From: Haematococcus lacustris | Taxonomy: Eukaryota > Chlorophyta > Chlorophyceae > Chlamydomonadales > Haematococcaceae | Reading direction: 5' to 3' | DNA length: 64,000 bases | Assembly (NCBI GenBank): GCA_030144725.1 | Contig: JASKMD010000018.1 | Span: 3,515,114-3,579,113 of the forward strand | The notes under the pieces: model-generated | What the model was told of the DNA's origin: nothing | The model's database searches: none | Seen by the model: only the letters and a program-made list of their open reading frames with translations | Made by a program: the position numbers and the translations under genes | Part shown: positions 53,077-62,634 of the stretch, piece by piece | Layout of the letters: each line of letters begins with the position of its first letter | Numbering within the stretch: the stretch's first letter is position 1

Positions 53077-55859
53077 TGGTAATGCCCACCATGTACCTTG
53101 AATGATACCCGTGTAACACTGGAAATGTAACAAATACATGGCGAATGGGCGCACACTACAGCACGATGCACGCCACAGCACGGCGACTCCGCTTGGATAC
53201 TGTTGCTGAGTCCCGTTTCCCACCGTGTACAGCCGGTGAGATGGAAAGCTTGACGAAAGGCTAGGCCACCCTAAGCTAACTAACGACGCGATGCAATGTA
53301 CACCACGAGCTTGCCTTGCTTATTTTCGATTTTGTGTCAGATCTGGTTCTCTGGAATAGGACACCGGCACACTCTTTTCCCTGCTCGCCTAAATGTTGAT
53401 AACGTTTTACACTGCTAAAGCCGCCAGCCCTACAGCTGCTTGGCCGCAGGCTTGACAGAGGAACGTACACAACGGGGAATGGGATGCTGATGTAATGCCA
53501 ACGGCCAGCCACAACCCCCATGCAGCCAGGCAGCCCCCACAGCAGTCTCAGCGCTCGGACCCAAAACCCTTTCGCCAGCCAAGCCCCAAGCGGATAAGCA
53601 GCTTATCGAACTGGAGCTGTGAACTGCATTGAATGGCTGCTGCGTAAATGACTCGGTGCTTAGCTGACTTAGCATGCATGTGTGGATCACTGCGTGCATG
53701 TATAGATGGCTGCGTGAAGCTGCACGGAGCTGCATGGAGCCTGTGTCATGAGCTACACTGAGGTTGCTCACAGTCACAGCTTGTGTGAGCACCAGGCAGA
53801 CGACGTGTGCATACGTCCCTTGTGCTCTGATGTCCTGTGCTCTGCGCAAAGCTGTCATCAGCCTATGCCCTCCTACCTTCATAACAACTCACATGTCAAC
53901 ATCCACACGCACACGCCCACACGCACACGCCCATGTAGGCCCACAACCTACCATTGTCCTCTGTTGACTCGTAGAACACCTCGTTGCCACGTGATCGCTC
54001 GCCTGCCTGCCTGGCCGCCATGCCCCTGTCTATCCGTCATGGTAAAAGCTGTGCCTAGCATAAAACCCAACTCTATGCAAAAACGTGCACCAACCTCCAC
54101 ACATGCACCTCCAGCCATATGGCCCAGAGGGGAGCTGCCTTCACGCAGTGACCCTGGCATCACTGTGTGCTTACTCCCACCGCTGGCCTTGCTAGATCAC
54201 TAAGCAAAAGATCTCAGCCATAGAGTCCAGCCCATTGCTTATCCATGTCTGGCAGCTGTTGGCTTGTGGCAGCAGAGTATGCTCCCAGCCAGATGCATGG
54301 GAGCTTGACAGTGAGCCATGCTCCCACTAGCGGCTCAGATTTGCCAGGACCCACCAAGTCTGATGAGTGGCGTCCTCAAACTCCCTCTCCCACACTCCCT
54401 GCCCTCCCTGACCCTCCCTGACCCTCCCTGCCAGCTATAGAGTATGCCAGGTAGTGCCTGTGATATGTCCCACACTTGAGGTAACACCACCACTGCCCTG
54501 TTACCCTCACAGCCCCCTACCCCAGCAGCCTTCCTTTCCTTGTTGGGGGAAGGCAGCCGCAGCGGGGTCAGCGACAGGGGCAGGGGGCAGCAGCCCATGG
54601 ACCCAGCTTTCTCCTCCTGGATCCCCAGTGCCAGCACCAACTTCAGCCCAATGCAGCCAGTCTGGTCAACCTGGAGCCGGGGCCATACTGGGCAAACAGC
54701 TCTGGCAAGAAATCCTGCACAATTTTAGAACAGGGGCACAGGGGCACAGGGGCACATGATCACTGAGTCACAGGGCCACTGGGTCACAGGGCTACAGGGC
54801 CACTGGCTGGTGCTGACTGTGGCCAACTACCTTCACACTTCATCACCACAGCTTAAAGCTATGAGGCCCCTGATGGCTGGCTGTGCCTGGCTGCACCCAA
54901 CGCCCAGCCTGCAGTGCGGCTGCCAAGCCAGGCTCCTCGCTGCTGCATGCGGCGCCACCCACGCAGTATTCACCTTGCCAGCCACCCTGCCAGTCCTTTC
55001 CGACCTTAGCTCCCTCCACTGACCTTCACGCTTTTGCAAATGCTTGTTCACCGGTCACCTTGCTGTGGCCATTGCGTGCGTGGTGTTGCCTGCCTGCCTG
55101 CTGTTCTTACCTACCTGCCTGTTTGCCTACCATTCATGCCGGCACCAGTCGCCTGCATGCTCTTCGTGAGCTACTCACAGCAAAGTTGCCGACCTCTTCA
55201 ATGTGATGCCTAGTCACTTGGTCACTCAATCCAGGGAACTGATCCCTCACGACTTCCAAAGTGAACTGCATGGCCAGCATGTCATGACATGCATGTTCAG
55301 AAAACCATCCAACGTGGCAATGTTATGTTTTAAGCTGGGTGAGACAGGGTCACACTCATTCTTTAACCAGAGTGAGGTGGGTGTGGTAGTGAAGTGCAGC
55401 CACCCTCCATCCATGGCCAGCTTGGTGTCTTAGTGCGGCATGAGTTGTAGCAAAGCGGGGATGGAGCCTGAACAAATGCATCAGCCGGTCAGGGTCATGG
55501 GAGGGAGGGGGCAGCTGCCTAGCCCACCTGGTTTAAGCGCTGGGCAGGGCCTCTGTTGCCAATGCCAATAATGAGTTCAGTGCGGAGGCGCAGGCCTTCA
55601 GGACTGTCCTTCCAGGGCAGGTTTAAGAATGAAGCGACCTGTGATTGGGTCCATGGGTGGGTCGGTAGGCAGGATGGGTAGGTGGGCAGGTAGGTGGAGC
55701 GTTGAGCACATGGAAAGCAACCTAATTTGCACTGAGTCCAGCAAGATGGAGTAGCTGAGGCCAAGGTGGCGCATTCAGCTCACATCAGGGCTGCTGGCGT
55801 GGCCCTAAGTGCAAAGTGGCACGCGTTGCCTCTAACCACCAAAGTAGCAGTGCCTCACC
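53077..55859. other. Mostly non-coding; possible 3' exons of the minus-strand gene at 54.4-55.8 kb
   Basis: 53.1-54.3 kb shows nothing recognisable. On the minus strand, open blocks at about 55654-55530 (SFLNLPWKDSPEGLRLRTEL between a CACAG acceptor and a GTGGGC donor) and 55430-55290 (DTKLAMDGGWLHFTTTPTSL) have coding character. They may be downstream exons of the gene starting at 58884, but frames could not be joined with confidence. Confidence 0.35.
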
Positions 55860-58800
55860 ACCACGCCCCCGGGGCCTCTTAGTTGGATGCCAAAGCGCCC
55901 ATCAGCAACAAACACCGGGGCGTCAATCTGCATGTCTGACACAAAGGGACATGGGGATGATGGGCCATGCCATGTTTCCAGCAGGGAGTTAGGGAATGAT
56001 ATTGAACGCTCAGCCAGTCCTCTTCCGGCAATCTGTGCTGCAGCATTATCTGGAGCAAAGGGAAGGATTTGCAGTTACTGGTGCCAGGTGGTGGTGATGG
56101 GGGATGTGATGACGGCGCCAGCAGTTGCCCACTGGCCTACCCCTGCCCACCCCTGGCCCCTTCCTGCCCTACTCCTTGCCATGCTTACCGTGTAGGGCTG
56201 GCCCGGCTCAGAGGCTAGCTTTCTGTAGGATTCCTTCACGATCACCCAGATTGAGGGAATCTGGAGGTCAGGGTCAGGGTCAGGGTCAGGGTCAGGGTCA
56301 GGGTCAGGGTCAGGGTCAGGGTCAGGGTCAGGGTCAGGGTCAGGGTCAGGGTCAGGGTCAGGGTCGGGGTCAGGGTCAGGGTCAGGGTCAGGGTCAGGGT
56401 CAGGGTCAGGGTCAGGGTCAGGGTCAGGGTCAGGGTCAGGGTCAGGGTCAGGGTCAGGGTCAGGGTCAGGGTCAGGGTCAGGGTCAGGGTCAGGGTCAGG
56501 GTCAGGGTCAGGGTCAGGGTCAGGGTCAGGGTCAGGGTCAGGGTCAGGGTCAGGGTCAGGGTCAGGGTCAGGGTCAGGGTCAGGGTCAGGGTCAGGGTCA
56601 GGGTCAGGGTCAGGGAACTCACCAAGGGAAAGGAAGGGGCGGGCAGGGCTGCAGGCAGCAGTGCCTTGTGATCCAAGGGATGCCAAAGCTTGTACCAATA
56701 GACTGTCTGCGTGAGGAGTGAGGTGGAGGGGCAGGAAATGTGACCAGGCACTACAAAGTGTGATTGTGATCAAAGAGCCACCCTGTGTAGTGGGGTGGGG
56801 AGTGGGAAGGTTGGTGGGGGAACGAGAAGTTTGATGGGCCACCTACTTCTCCTCTAAACTTGATGAACGGGTTGCCCACTGCCAGCGCTGGGGAGAACCA
56901 CCTGTAGCCAAGGCAGTGCAAAGGCAGAAGCAGCCAGGCTTAGAGAAGCTGTGGTTCATCTCTAGCAATTCGTCTCAGCCCCAGCCTGGACCTAGGTGAT
57001 AGGACTGCAGTTCAAGGAAGGGCTGTCAGGCAGGCTGGCAGCGGCTGCATGGCATTACAAGGCTGCACTGCTGATCTGGGTGTGGGGCCATGGCTAGCGG
57101 TGGAGAGAAAGCAGAAGGAGACGACCGTCCAGCCTGGTGCTGGGGCTGTAGGGAGAAGCACAGAGACCCCCTGCCACGCGTGCGGTCAGGCATGTGGATG
57201 AGGGGGTTGGCGGCTGAAGGGGCCGCCGTGAGCTAGGTAACTCGCCAGCAGGTGGGTCTGAAAGAACGTGTAGGACATGCCAGTGCATGTAGAATGGAGG
57301 TGCGGGTTCAGATGGGCTGATGGGGTGCTGGGCACTTCCTCCTCTTCAGGGCGGCGGCCTCACCACTTCATCATCGCGCTGGTGACGTTGGGCAGTGGTG
57401 CGTGGTCTATGATCCTGCACTCAGGCACCACCACAGCACCATGGCCACCACCACTACCATCACCATCATCACCATCACCATCACATGGCGTTAGTGACCT
57501 TGCCTACCCCTCCAGCTACCACTGCATGTCCAGATTCGGCACCTGGACAGGAGGAAGTGCATGGCTGAGCAGCAGGGGCACGGCAGACGCCGGTGGGTGG
57601 GATGGGGTTTGAACCCCTCACCTGTGGTACACACCCTGGTCGTCATAGAACTCGGAGATCTGGGCTGTGTCAGGACACCTGCAGCAGCGGTAGGGCACAG
57701 CAGCCTTGCCAGGCTCGCGTCTTATGACATGAACCACCACCACTTCCAGGGCATGGGGGCTGCTGCTGCTGCCAGTGATTCCAGAAGGCACAGCAGCAGG
57801 GCAGAGAGGAGGGTGTTCATGATGGTAGACTGAGCAGCCTTGGCCCAAGTGCAGGCAGCCCGGCAGCAGCCCCGCTGGCTGCGCTGGTGGTGGGGAGCAG
57901 CGCTTGGGGCATCTTGATGCCAGCCAGGGCGCCATGGCATGGATGATCAAAGGGGCATCCAGCTGGGCAGGGACCACCAGCTGGGCCGCTAGACGCTTGG
58001 ACGACTGCTACCCCCCAGCTGCATCATTCCACCTCGCCCTGCTGCCTCTAAGGGTGCAGGGGTGGCTTGTTGGATAGGGAGAAAGATGAGCAGGTGGGGC
58101 AGGGTTGATGGTAGGGTAATGGCGGCGTGACGCTCTGTTGCATGTCACATGGCCCAGCAGCAGCAGCAGCAGCAGCAGGAGCAGCAGGGATAGCAACGGC
58201 ATGGCTTAGCAAGCTTGTAGCTATACCGCATCAGCCACACACTACTTGCAGGGCGGTGCTTACACTAAATGCATGCTTGAGAGCAGTAGAAAATGCATGG
58301 AGTAGGGTTTGCTGCAGCCAAAACCTGACAGCCTATAGCAGCACGGTGTGCATGGCATGGCGTAAGGTTGTCCGTGAACAAGGTCTGTGTGATGGTAACA
58401 CAGAGCTGCACGATGATGCGCTGCACACGTGTACACCGGATAGCATCGCTGACTAAAGTGGCTGAGCGGCGCCGACGGCTGACGGCCGGTGGTACTTCAG
58501 CGGTGCGCGAGAGAACGCTGTTCTTTGCCCGCAAATTCACTACCACGCGCTCCCAGTGCAGGGTGTGCCATTGACATTGGTCCGCTCTTGACGCACGGCA
58601 CTCCACACAGGGTTCGCGCGCGGGAAAGAGCAAGGATGGCCGCTAACGATGCCATGCTTGCACTCAGTTGGGCTGCTAGGCTGACGCTCCTCCCCAGCGC
58701 ACCTCATTTTGTAGTTGAAGGGTGCGGGTGCGCGCGACTCGAGGCACGCTATCCTCACGGGCGTCACTGGTCCCACTGGCTGGCCAGAGCTTGGCAGCCA

Positions 58801-58884
58801 GGCACCAAAGAAACTATTTTGGTATCCGAGCACGAGCGCGGGCAGAAGGAGTAGTAGGCTTGACCAAAGCTTTGTGGACGTCAT
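55860..58884 (-). CDS. Putative secreted or membrane-anchored protein, multi-exon
   Basis: From ATG 58884 the protein begins MTSTKLWSSLLLLLPALVLG, a clear signal peptide, then YQNSFFGAW; exon 1 may end at 58703 (GAG before GTGCGC). Later minus-strand blocks with splice-like borders follow: ISEFYDDQGVYH (to 57622), VPNLDMQ and CRIIDHAPLPNVTSAMMK (about 57540-57395), WFSPALAVGNPFIKFRGE (ending before GTAGGT at about 56838), and TVYWYKLWHPLDHKALLPAA to SFPL (to about 56622). After an intron made almost wholly of a hexamer repeat comes IPSIWVIVKESYRKLASEPG. The last three join in phase 0. An exon near 56050-55880 follows, but its frame is uncertain. I do not recognise the family; secretion is inferred from the leader. 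Confidence 0.45.
56265..56614. repeat. (GGGTCA)n hexanucleotide array, about 58 units
   Basis: About 350 bp of near-perfect GGGTCA with one GGGGTC variant near 56363. On the minus strand (TGACCC) it fills nearly the whole intron between exons ending at about 56622 and starting at about 56260. The Asp-Pro and Leu-Thr frames through it are artefacts. Confidence 0.97.
57187..57246. repeat. Short dispersed repeat, partner of 53020-53076
   Basis: Contains GGCTGAAGGGGCCGCCGTGA and GCTAGGTAACTCGCC in the same orientation as the copy at 53.05 kb. Confidence 0.7.
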
Positions 58885-59869
58885 GATCGTCTCAGTCGCA
58901 GGCGCTGGGCACACTGCGAATGAGCACTGTGCAACGAATGAGCACATCGAGTGACACGGGAAATGACCGGGTCAATAACAGCTGGCAATAAGCTGCGAAG
59001 ATCGGCATCAAGACTTGCGACAAGGCGTGCAAGATAACTAAGTTGTGTTGATGCGGATGTGCTCCATCTCGTCATTGGTGTGTAGCCTGCATGAGGTTTC
59101 TATGTGTCGCAGTGGGTGTAAGACTGTGGAGTAAGCAATGGAGAACACATGGGAGGGGGACAGTGTCTAACATCACCTTTTGTGTGCTCGACCCCGGTGA
59201 TGGATTTGGCGACGCGCGGTTACGCATACACTGTTGAAACTACGTCGTCTAGGCAATCCGCACACTCGGATCGTGTTGGGTATGTGCTGGACAATTCATT
59301 TCACACCATCGGCTGCACCATCGGCTCGTTGCGCCAGGCAGATAAGCTCATAGGGATGTAACTCGCCGTCCCAAGGAGGCCCGTCTCGCGATGACATGGG
59401 GCAGCCCGCGGGCCAAGGGTGCGACGGTTTGCGCGGATGGGGAGAAAGCTCAGCTTGGCGTACAAGGACCGGCGCGGCAGTCGCCTCACGTCGGTGTACT
59501 GCGTGTGGAGTGTTTCAAAATGAAGATACGATCTTTGGCACCATCATGCGTGTGGGTGAGGGGTTTGGGGTGTGAGTTAATGTGTGGGGGAGGGGTACCT
59601 TTTTTGCTGTAGTCTTCTCTTTCTGTCCTTTCCTTTTGTCTCTCTCTGCTCCTTTCCAAAACAAAAGGCCCTGGTACCACCATGTTTGATTATGGGGCCA
59701 AACAGGCTTGTGAACAACTTGATTTTCATCCAGATTTTCACTGAGATCTTTCATCTGCAAATCCGAACGTTTTCACTGCACTGGTGGGGGTTCACTGCAC
59801 TGGTGGGGGTGCATCAAGTTGGACAGTAGGGTGTTGCATGGGGTGTGCAAGCAGCTGGGTCAGAGGGTC
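58885..59869. other. 5' flank of the secreted-protein gene; no further gene seen
   Basis: The presumed promoter of the minus-strand gene starting at 58884 lies in the first few hundred bases. The remainder shows only short frames and a small direct repeat (TTCACTGCACTGGTGGGGGT twice, about 59773-59808). Confidence 0.4.
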
Positions 59870-60400
59870 AAGTGAAGCGAGCGGGTACCGGAGGCCAGGG
59901 CAGGGGCCACCTGCAGCTGGCTGGAGCTCGGGGGTACTGACTGGGTGGCTGGGTTTGGTATGTTTACAGCCGCCTGCCACCCGCTACCCCTGCTGCTCTG
60001 CTGCTGGTATCAAGGGTCATCCAATGTCAGCAAGTTCGTAACTGGCAGTTTGGGTGTTCCACCACCCCCAGTACTGAGAGAAGTAGTCAGGTTGTGGCAA
60101 TGAAGCAGGGGCAGCAAGCTTGGCATTCGGCGCAGTAGAGCGATAGAGCAGTGGGAAAGCAGAAGCTGCTGGGGCTTGGTGACAGTGAGCTTGCAGCTGC
60201 AAGGGGAGAAAGGACAACGCGTCAACACCCTGGGCGCTGGTGCAGTGGCGGTTGCAGCTCACACATGAGGGGAGGCAGGCCTGCTCTGGCCTCTGGGCAC
60301 AGAGTCCAGAGCATCAGGCCCTGGCAGCCGCTGGCAACCAGCATAGCAGGACACCACCTGACCACCCAGCTCTTGCAACCCAGCCAGGCCTACCAACCCA
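59870..60400. repeat. 0.53-kb dispersed repeat, copy 2
   Basis: Near-identical to 51424-51957 in the same orientation. The right border differs: copy 1 runs into (GGGCA)n, and copy 2 into CCAAGACCTTTACAACTGTG. Confidence 0.9.
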
Positions 60401-60471
60401 AGACCTTTACAACTGTGAACAAGACCTTTGCTGGCCCAGCCCTAGGACTGAGGCCTGGCCTGCACGGAGGG

Positions 60472-60665
60472 TACGCCGCACTGTAAGCTGTCTCCGCTGA
60501 TGACTCCGCTGAGGTCCGCTACGCCGCACTGTGAGCTGTCTCCGCTGATGACTCCGCTGAGGTCCGCTACGCCGCACTGTAAGCTGTCTCCGCTGATGAC
60601 TCCGCTGAGGTCCGCTACGCCGCACTGTAAGCTGTCTCCGCTGATGACTCCGCTGAGGTCTCCGC
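60472..60665. repeat. 48-bp minisatellite, four units
   Basis: Units begin at about 60472, 60520, 60568 and 60616 (ACGCCGCACTGTRAGCTGTC...). They are nearly identical and are followed by a shortened CTCCGCTGAGGTC repeat. The 48-bp period gives a 16-residue repeat (MTPLRSATPHCKLSPL) in one frame. Coding is possible but unproven. Confidence 0.95.
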
Positions 60666-60728
60666 TGAGGTCTCCCCTGCAGGTCTCAACTGTCAGCAGC
60701 TAACCAGCTGCTAAGGACGTGTCCTCAA

Positions 60729-61258
60729 ATGCAACGGCTGTCAAAGGACGGACACGCGCACAGTGTGACAACGGACAGCACGAAAAGCTGCGTTTTGCCT
60801 CAACTCGGTCTCTTACTCGGCGCAGGCAATTGTTGCCTGCGCCGAGTATTGGTCGGCTGTAGCCCAAGCTTTCGCACCGGTGTGGCTAGACGCCGTACAA
60901 TCACCCAAGGTAAGGCGCGCACCAGCAGCAGCCCCGCACCAGCAGCAGCCCCGCACCAACAAACAGCCCCGCAATAACAAAAGCCCCTTGTGTTGTTGTT
61001 CGCAGTGCACAAGATGGGAGTTGGCCTCGCAATACGGCAGCTAATGCCAAGGGCCTGCCAGAGCCCTCTGCCTTCTAAAGGTAATAGCTCAAGTTGCCCT
61101 GGTTGCCCCGCACATAGCACACAGCCCGCACTCCCGCACTCCACCCTAATGTCCCCGTGCCCAATGTGCTCGCAGGCATCGCAGCCCTGGTGCGAACAAT
61201 AAATTCCGTGTGCGCGGGGAGCGTCAATGCTCTCAGAAGCCCAGCCCAAGAGCCTCTG
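60729..61258 (+). CDS. Small hypothetical gene, three putative exons
   Basis: Exon 1 (open from 60729) ends CCAAG before GTAAGG at 60910. Exon 2 is about 61005-61080, from after TTGTTCGCAG to AAAG before GTAATA. Exon 3 starts after GTGCTCGCAG at about 61177 and ends at a stop near 61275. Phases agree (1 and 1). The joined protein contains FRTGVARRRTITQ, MGVGLAIRQLMPRACQSPLP and AALVRTINSVCAGSVNALR. The family is unknown. It could be the 5' part of a gene truncated by the neighbouring retroelement. A perfect 35-nt hairpin lies in exon 1. Confidence 0.35.
60814..60848. repeat. Perfect 16-bp hairpin with 3-nt loop
   Basis: The arms 60814-60829 (TACTCGGCGCAGGCAA) and 60833-60848 are exact reverse complements around TTG. 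Confidence 0.9.
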
Positions 61259-61272
61259 GCGACCTCTAGGGC

Positions 61273-61526
61273 ATGTTAGGGTTGGTTTCTGTCGCCAGGC
61301 TGTTAGCCTGTAAGCAATTAAGCTGTTAGTTTGGTGGGGAACCCAGTGGTCTGTCCCGGGAAAGTGCCATTAAAGGCAGCACAGCACTCGTTAGAGGGAT
61401 GGCCTCGACCGGACAAACGCAGTAAAGACCCTACCGCAAAGCGCGAACTAAAACTGCCTCACACTTTAGTCAAGTACTCCCAGAAACTCTGATGGTCTGA
61501 CTGACCTCAACCTCCTTACTCCAACA
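61273..61526 (-). repeat. Candidate 3' LTR of the copia element
   Basis: On the minus strand, a purine-rich GAGTGGGAG (candidate polypurine tract) immediately precedes TGTTGGAG at 61526. The segment ends CCTAACA at 61273, giving TGTTGG...TAACA-type ends as in Ty1/copia LTRs. The second LTR is not in the window, so the 3' border is approximate (other TAACA ends lie at 61304 and 61325). Confidence 0.5.
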
Positions 61527-61567
61527 CTCCCACTCAGGCAGCCAGCAGAGTTACCCCCACACACTTG

Positions 61568-62083
61568 TCACAGCTTCACCATGCCCATACCAGACTTGCA
61601 GAACTCATACTTGACACCTGGCAGGGCCTTGGTCATGGCATCAGCCACATTGGCCCCAGACGCAAGATACTTGAACACCAGCTCACCCCGGGCAGCACGC
61701 TCACGCACAAAATGATGCAAGACATCAATGTGCTTGGAGCGGGCAGATGCAATAGGATGCTTGATGAGCGTGATGGCTGCCTCATTGTCACACATGATGG
61801 TGACAGGCTCGACAGCAGAGCCCACAGAGAGATCAGCCAACAGCACTCGCAGCCACAGAGCCTCCTTGGCAGCAGCAGAGGCTGCCATATACTCTGCCTC
61901 TGTGGTGCTCACAGCCACTGTGGGCTGCCGGCGGCTGGACCACGACACTGCGGCACCATGCATTGTGAACACGAAGCCTGTGGTGCTGCGGCGAGTGTCC
62001 AAGTCACCCGCAAAATCAGCATCACAAAACCCCACAAGGCCCTCAGCGCCACCAAAGGCCAGCCCATAGGACACCGTGCTTGC
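61568..62083 (-). CDS. Ty1/copia polyprotein C-terminus (RNase H), truncated by insertion
   Basis: The frame from 62083 to the stop at 61568 encodes the copia RNase H domain: GFCDADFAGDLDTRRSTTGF (first Asp), SWSSRRQPTVAVSTTEAEYM (Glu), MCDNEAAITL (second Asp), KHIDVLHHFVRE and ADAMTKALPG. RNase H removes the RNA of the RNA/DNA hybrid during reverse transcription. The frame is open and well conserved here, so the element was recently active. It is cut at 62083/62084 by the LTR of a gypsy element; the rest (gag, protease, integrase, reverse transcriptase) must lie beyond the right edge. Confidence 0.9.
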   Translation of the reverse strand, partial: ASTVSYGLAFGGAEGLVGFCDADFAGDLDTRRSTTGFVFTMHGAAVSWSSRRQPTVAVSTTEAEYMAASAAAKEALWLRVLLADLSVGSAVEPVTIMCDNEAAITLIKHPIASARSKHIDVLHHFVRERAARGELVFKYLASGANVADAMTKALPGVKYEFCKSGMGMVKL

Positions 62084-62383
62084 TGTAACGTGCGGGGACG
62101 CAACGTCAGATGACCTTTTGACACAAGCTCGAAGGCCGGTCCAGTCGAGGCGGTGACTTCCGACTAGGGTGTTGGGTTACAGCGGTGTGTTGCGAGAATG
62201 GCTAGAGCTTAGAACGGGGCTCCCTGGAATCGAACCAGTTGTACTCACGAACGCAATGTCGCTAGTCTTTACCTGCCAAATCTCACACTACACGTGTAAT
62301 CCCGCGTCCCGCGACGGCTCGCATTCACGAGACAGCCCAGACGACGCGAAGCGGCAATCACCTCCTGAGGTGTGCACTTTACA
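62084..62383 (-). repeat. 3' LTR of the gypsy element (300 bp)
   Basis: On the minus strand, the tract GGAGGGGGAGGAA is followed at 62383 by TGTAAAGTGC and the segment ends GCACGTTACA at 62084. The ends form an inverted repeat with 9 of 10 matches, and the purine tract is the expected plus-strand priming site. The next base outside (62083) is copia coding sequence. The LTR also contains a tRNA T-arm-like ACTGGTTCGATTCCAG word of unknown meaning. Confidence 0.85.
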
Positions 62384-62634
62384 TTCCTCCCCCTCCAAAG
62401 GGGCTTCCGTTCCGCCACGGGTGAAACCACGTGACTCGCATTGCCTACAGCATGCTGATTTAGCTACTGGGTAACCCAAAGGGCACACCAGGTCACAGCT
62501 CAGGGAGCGGTCAAAGACCATCGTGCCGACTAGACACAGGGAAACCATAACCACACAGGTAGCAGCTGACCAGAGGTACAAGCATGCTGAGAATGCCATA
62601 GTCCAGCAGCATACCAGCATGCATGGCCTAGGAC

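Noticed and set aside
56075..56842. Asp-Pro, Gly-Gln and Leu-Thr repeat frames
   Set aside because: Same artefact over the GGGTCA array, which lies between two splice-bounded exons.
57595..57640. GGGGTTTGAACCCC palindrome as a tRNA pseudogene
   Set aside because: It is just a short palindrome at a splice donor of the secreted-protein gene; no tRNA body.
62215..62290. A tRNA-like T arm in the gypsy LTR
   Set aside because: The T arm pairs in four of five positions, but no matching acceptor stem or A box is present at tRNA spacing; likely chance or an LTR motif.
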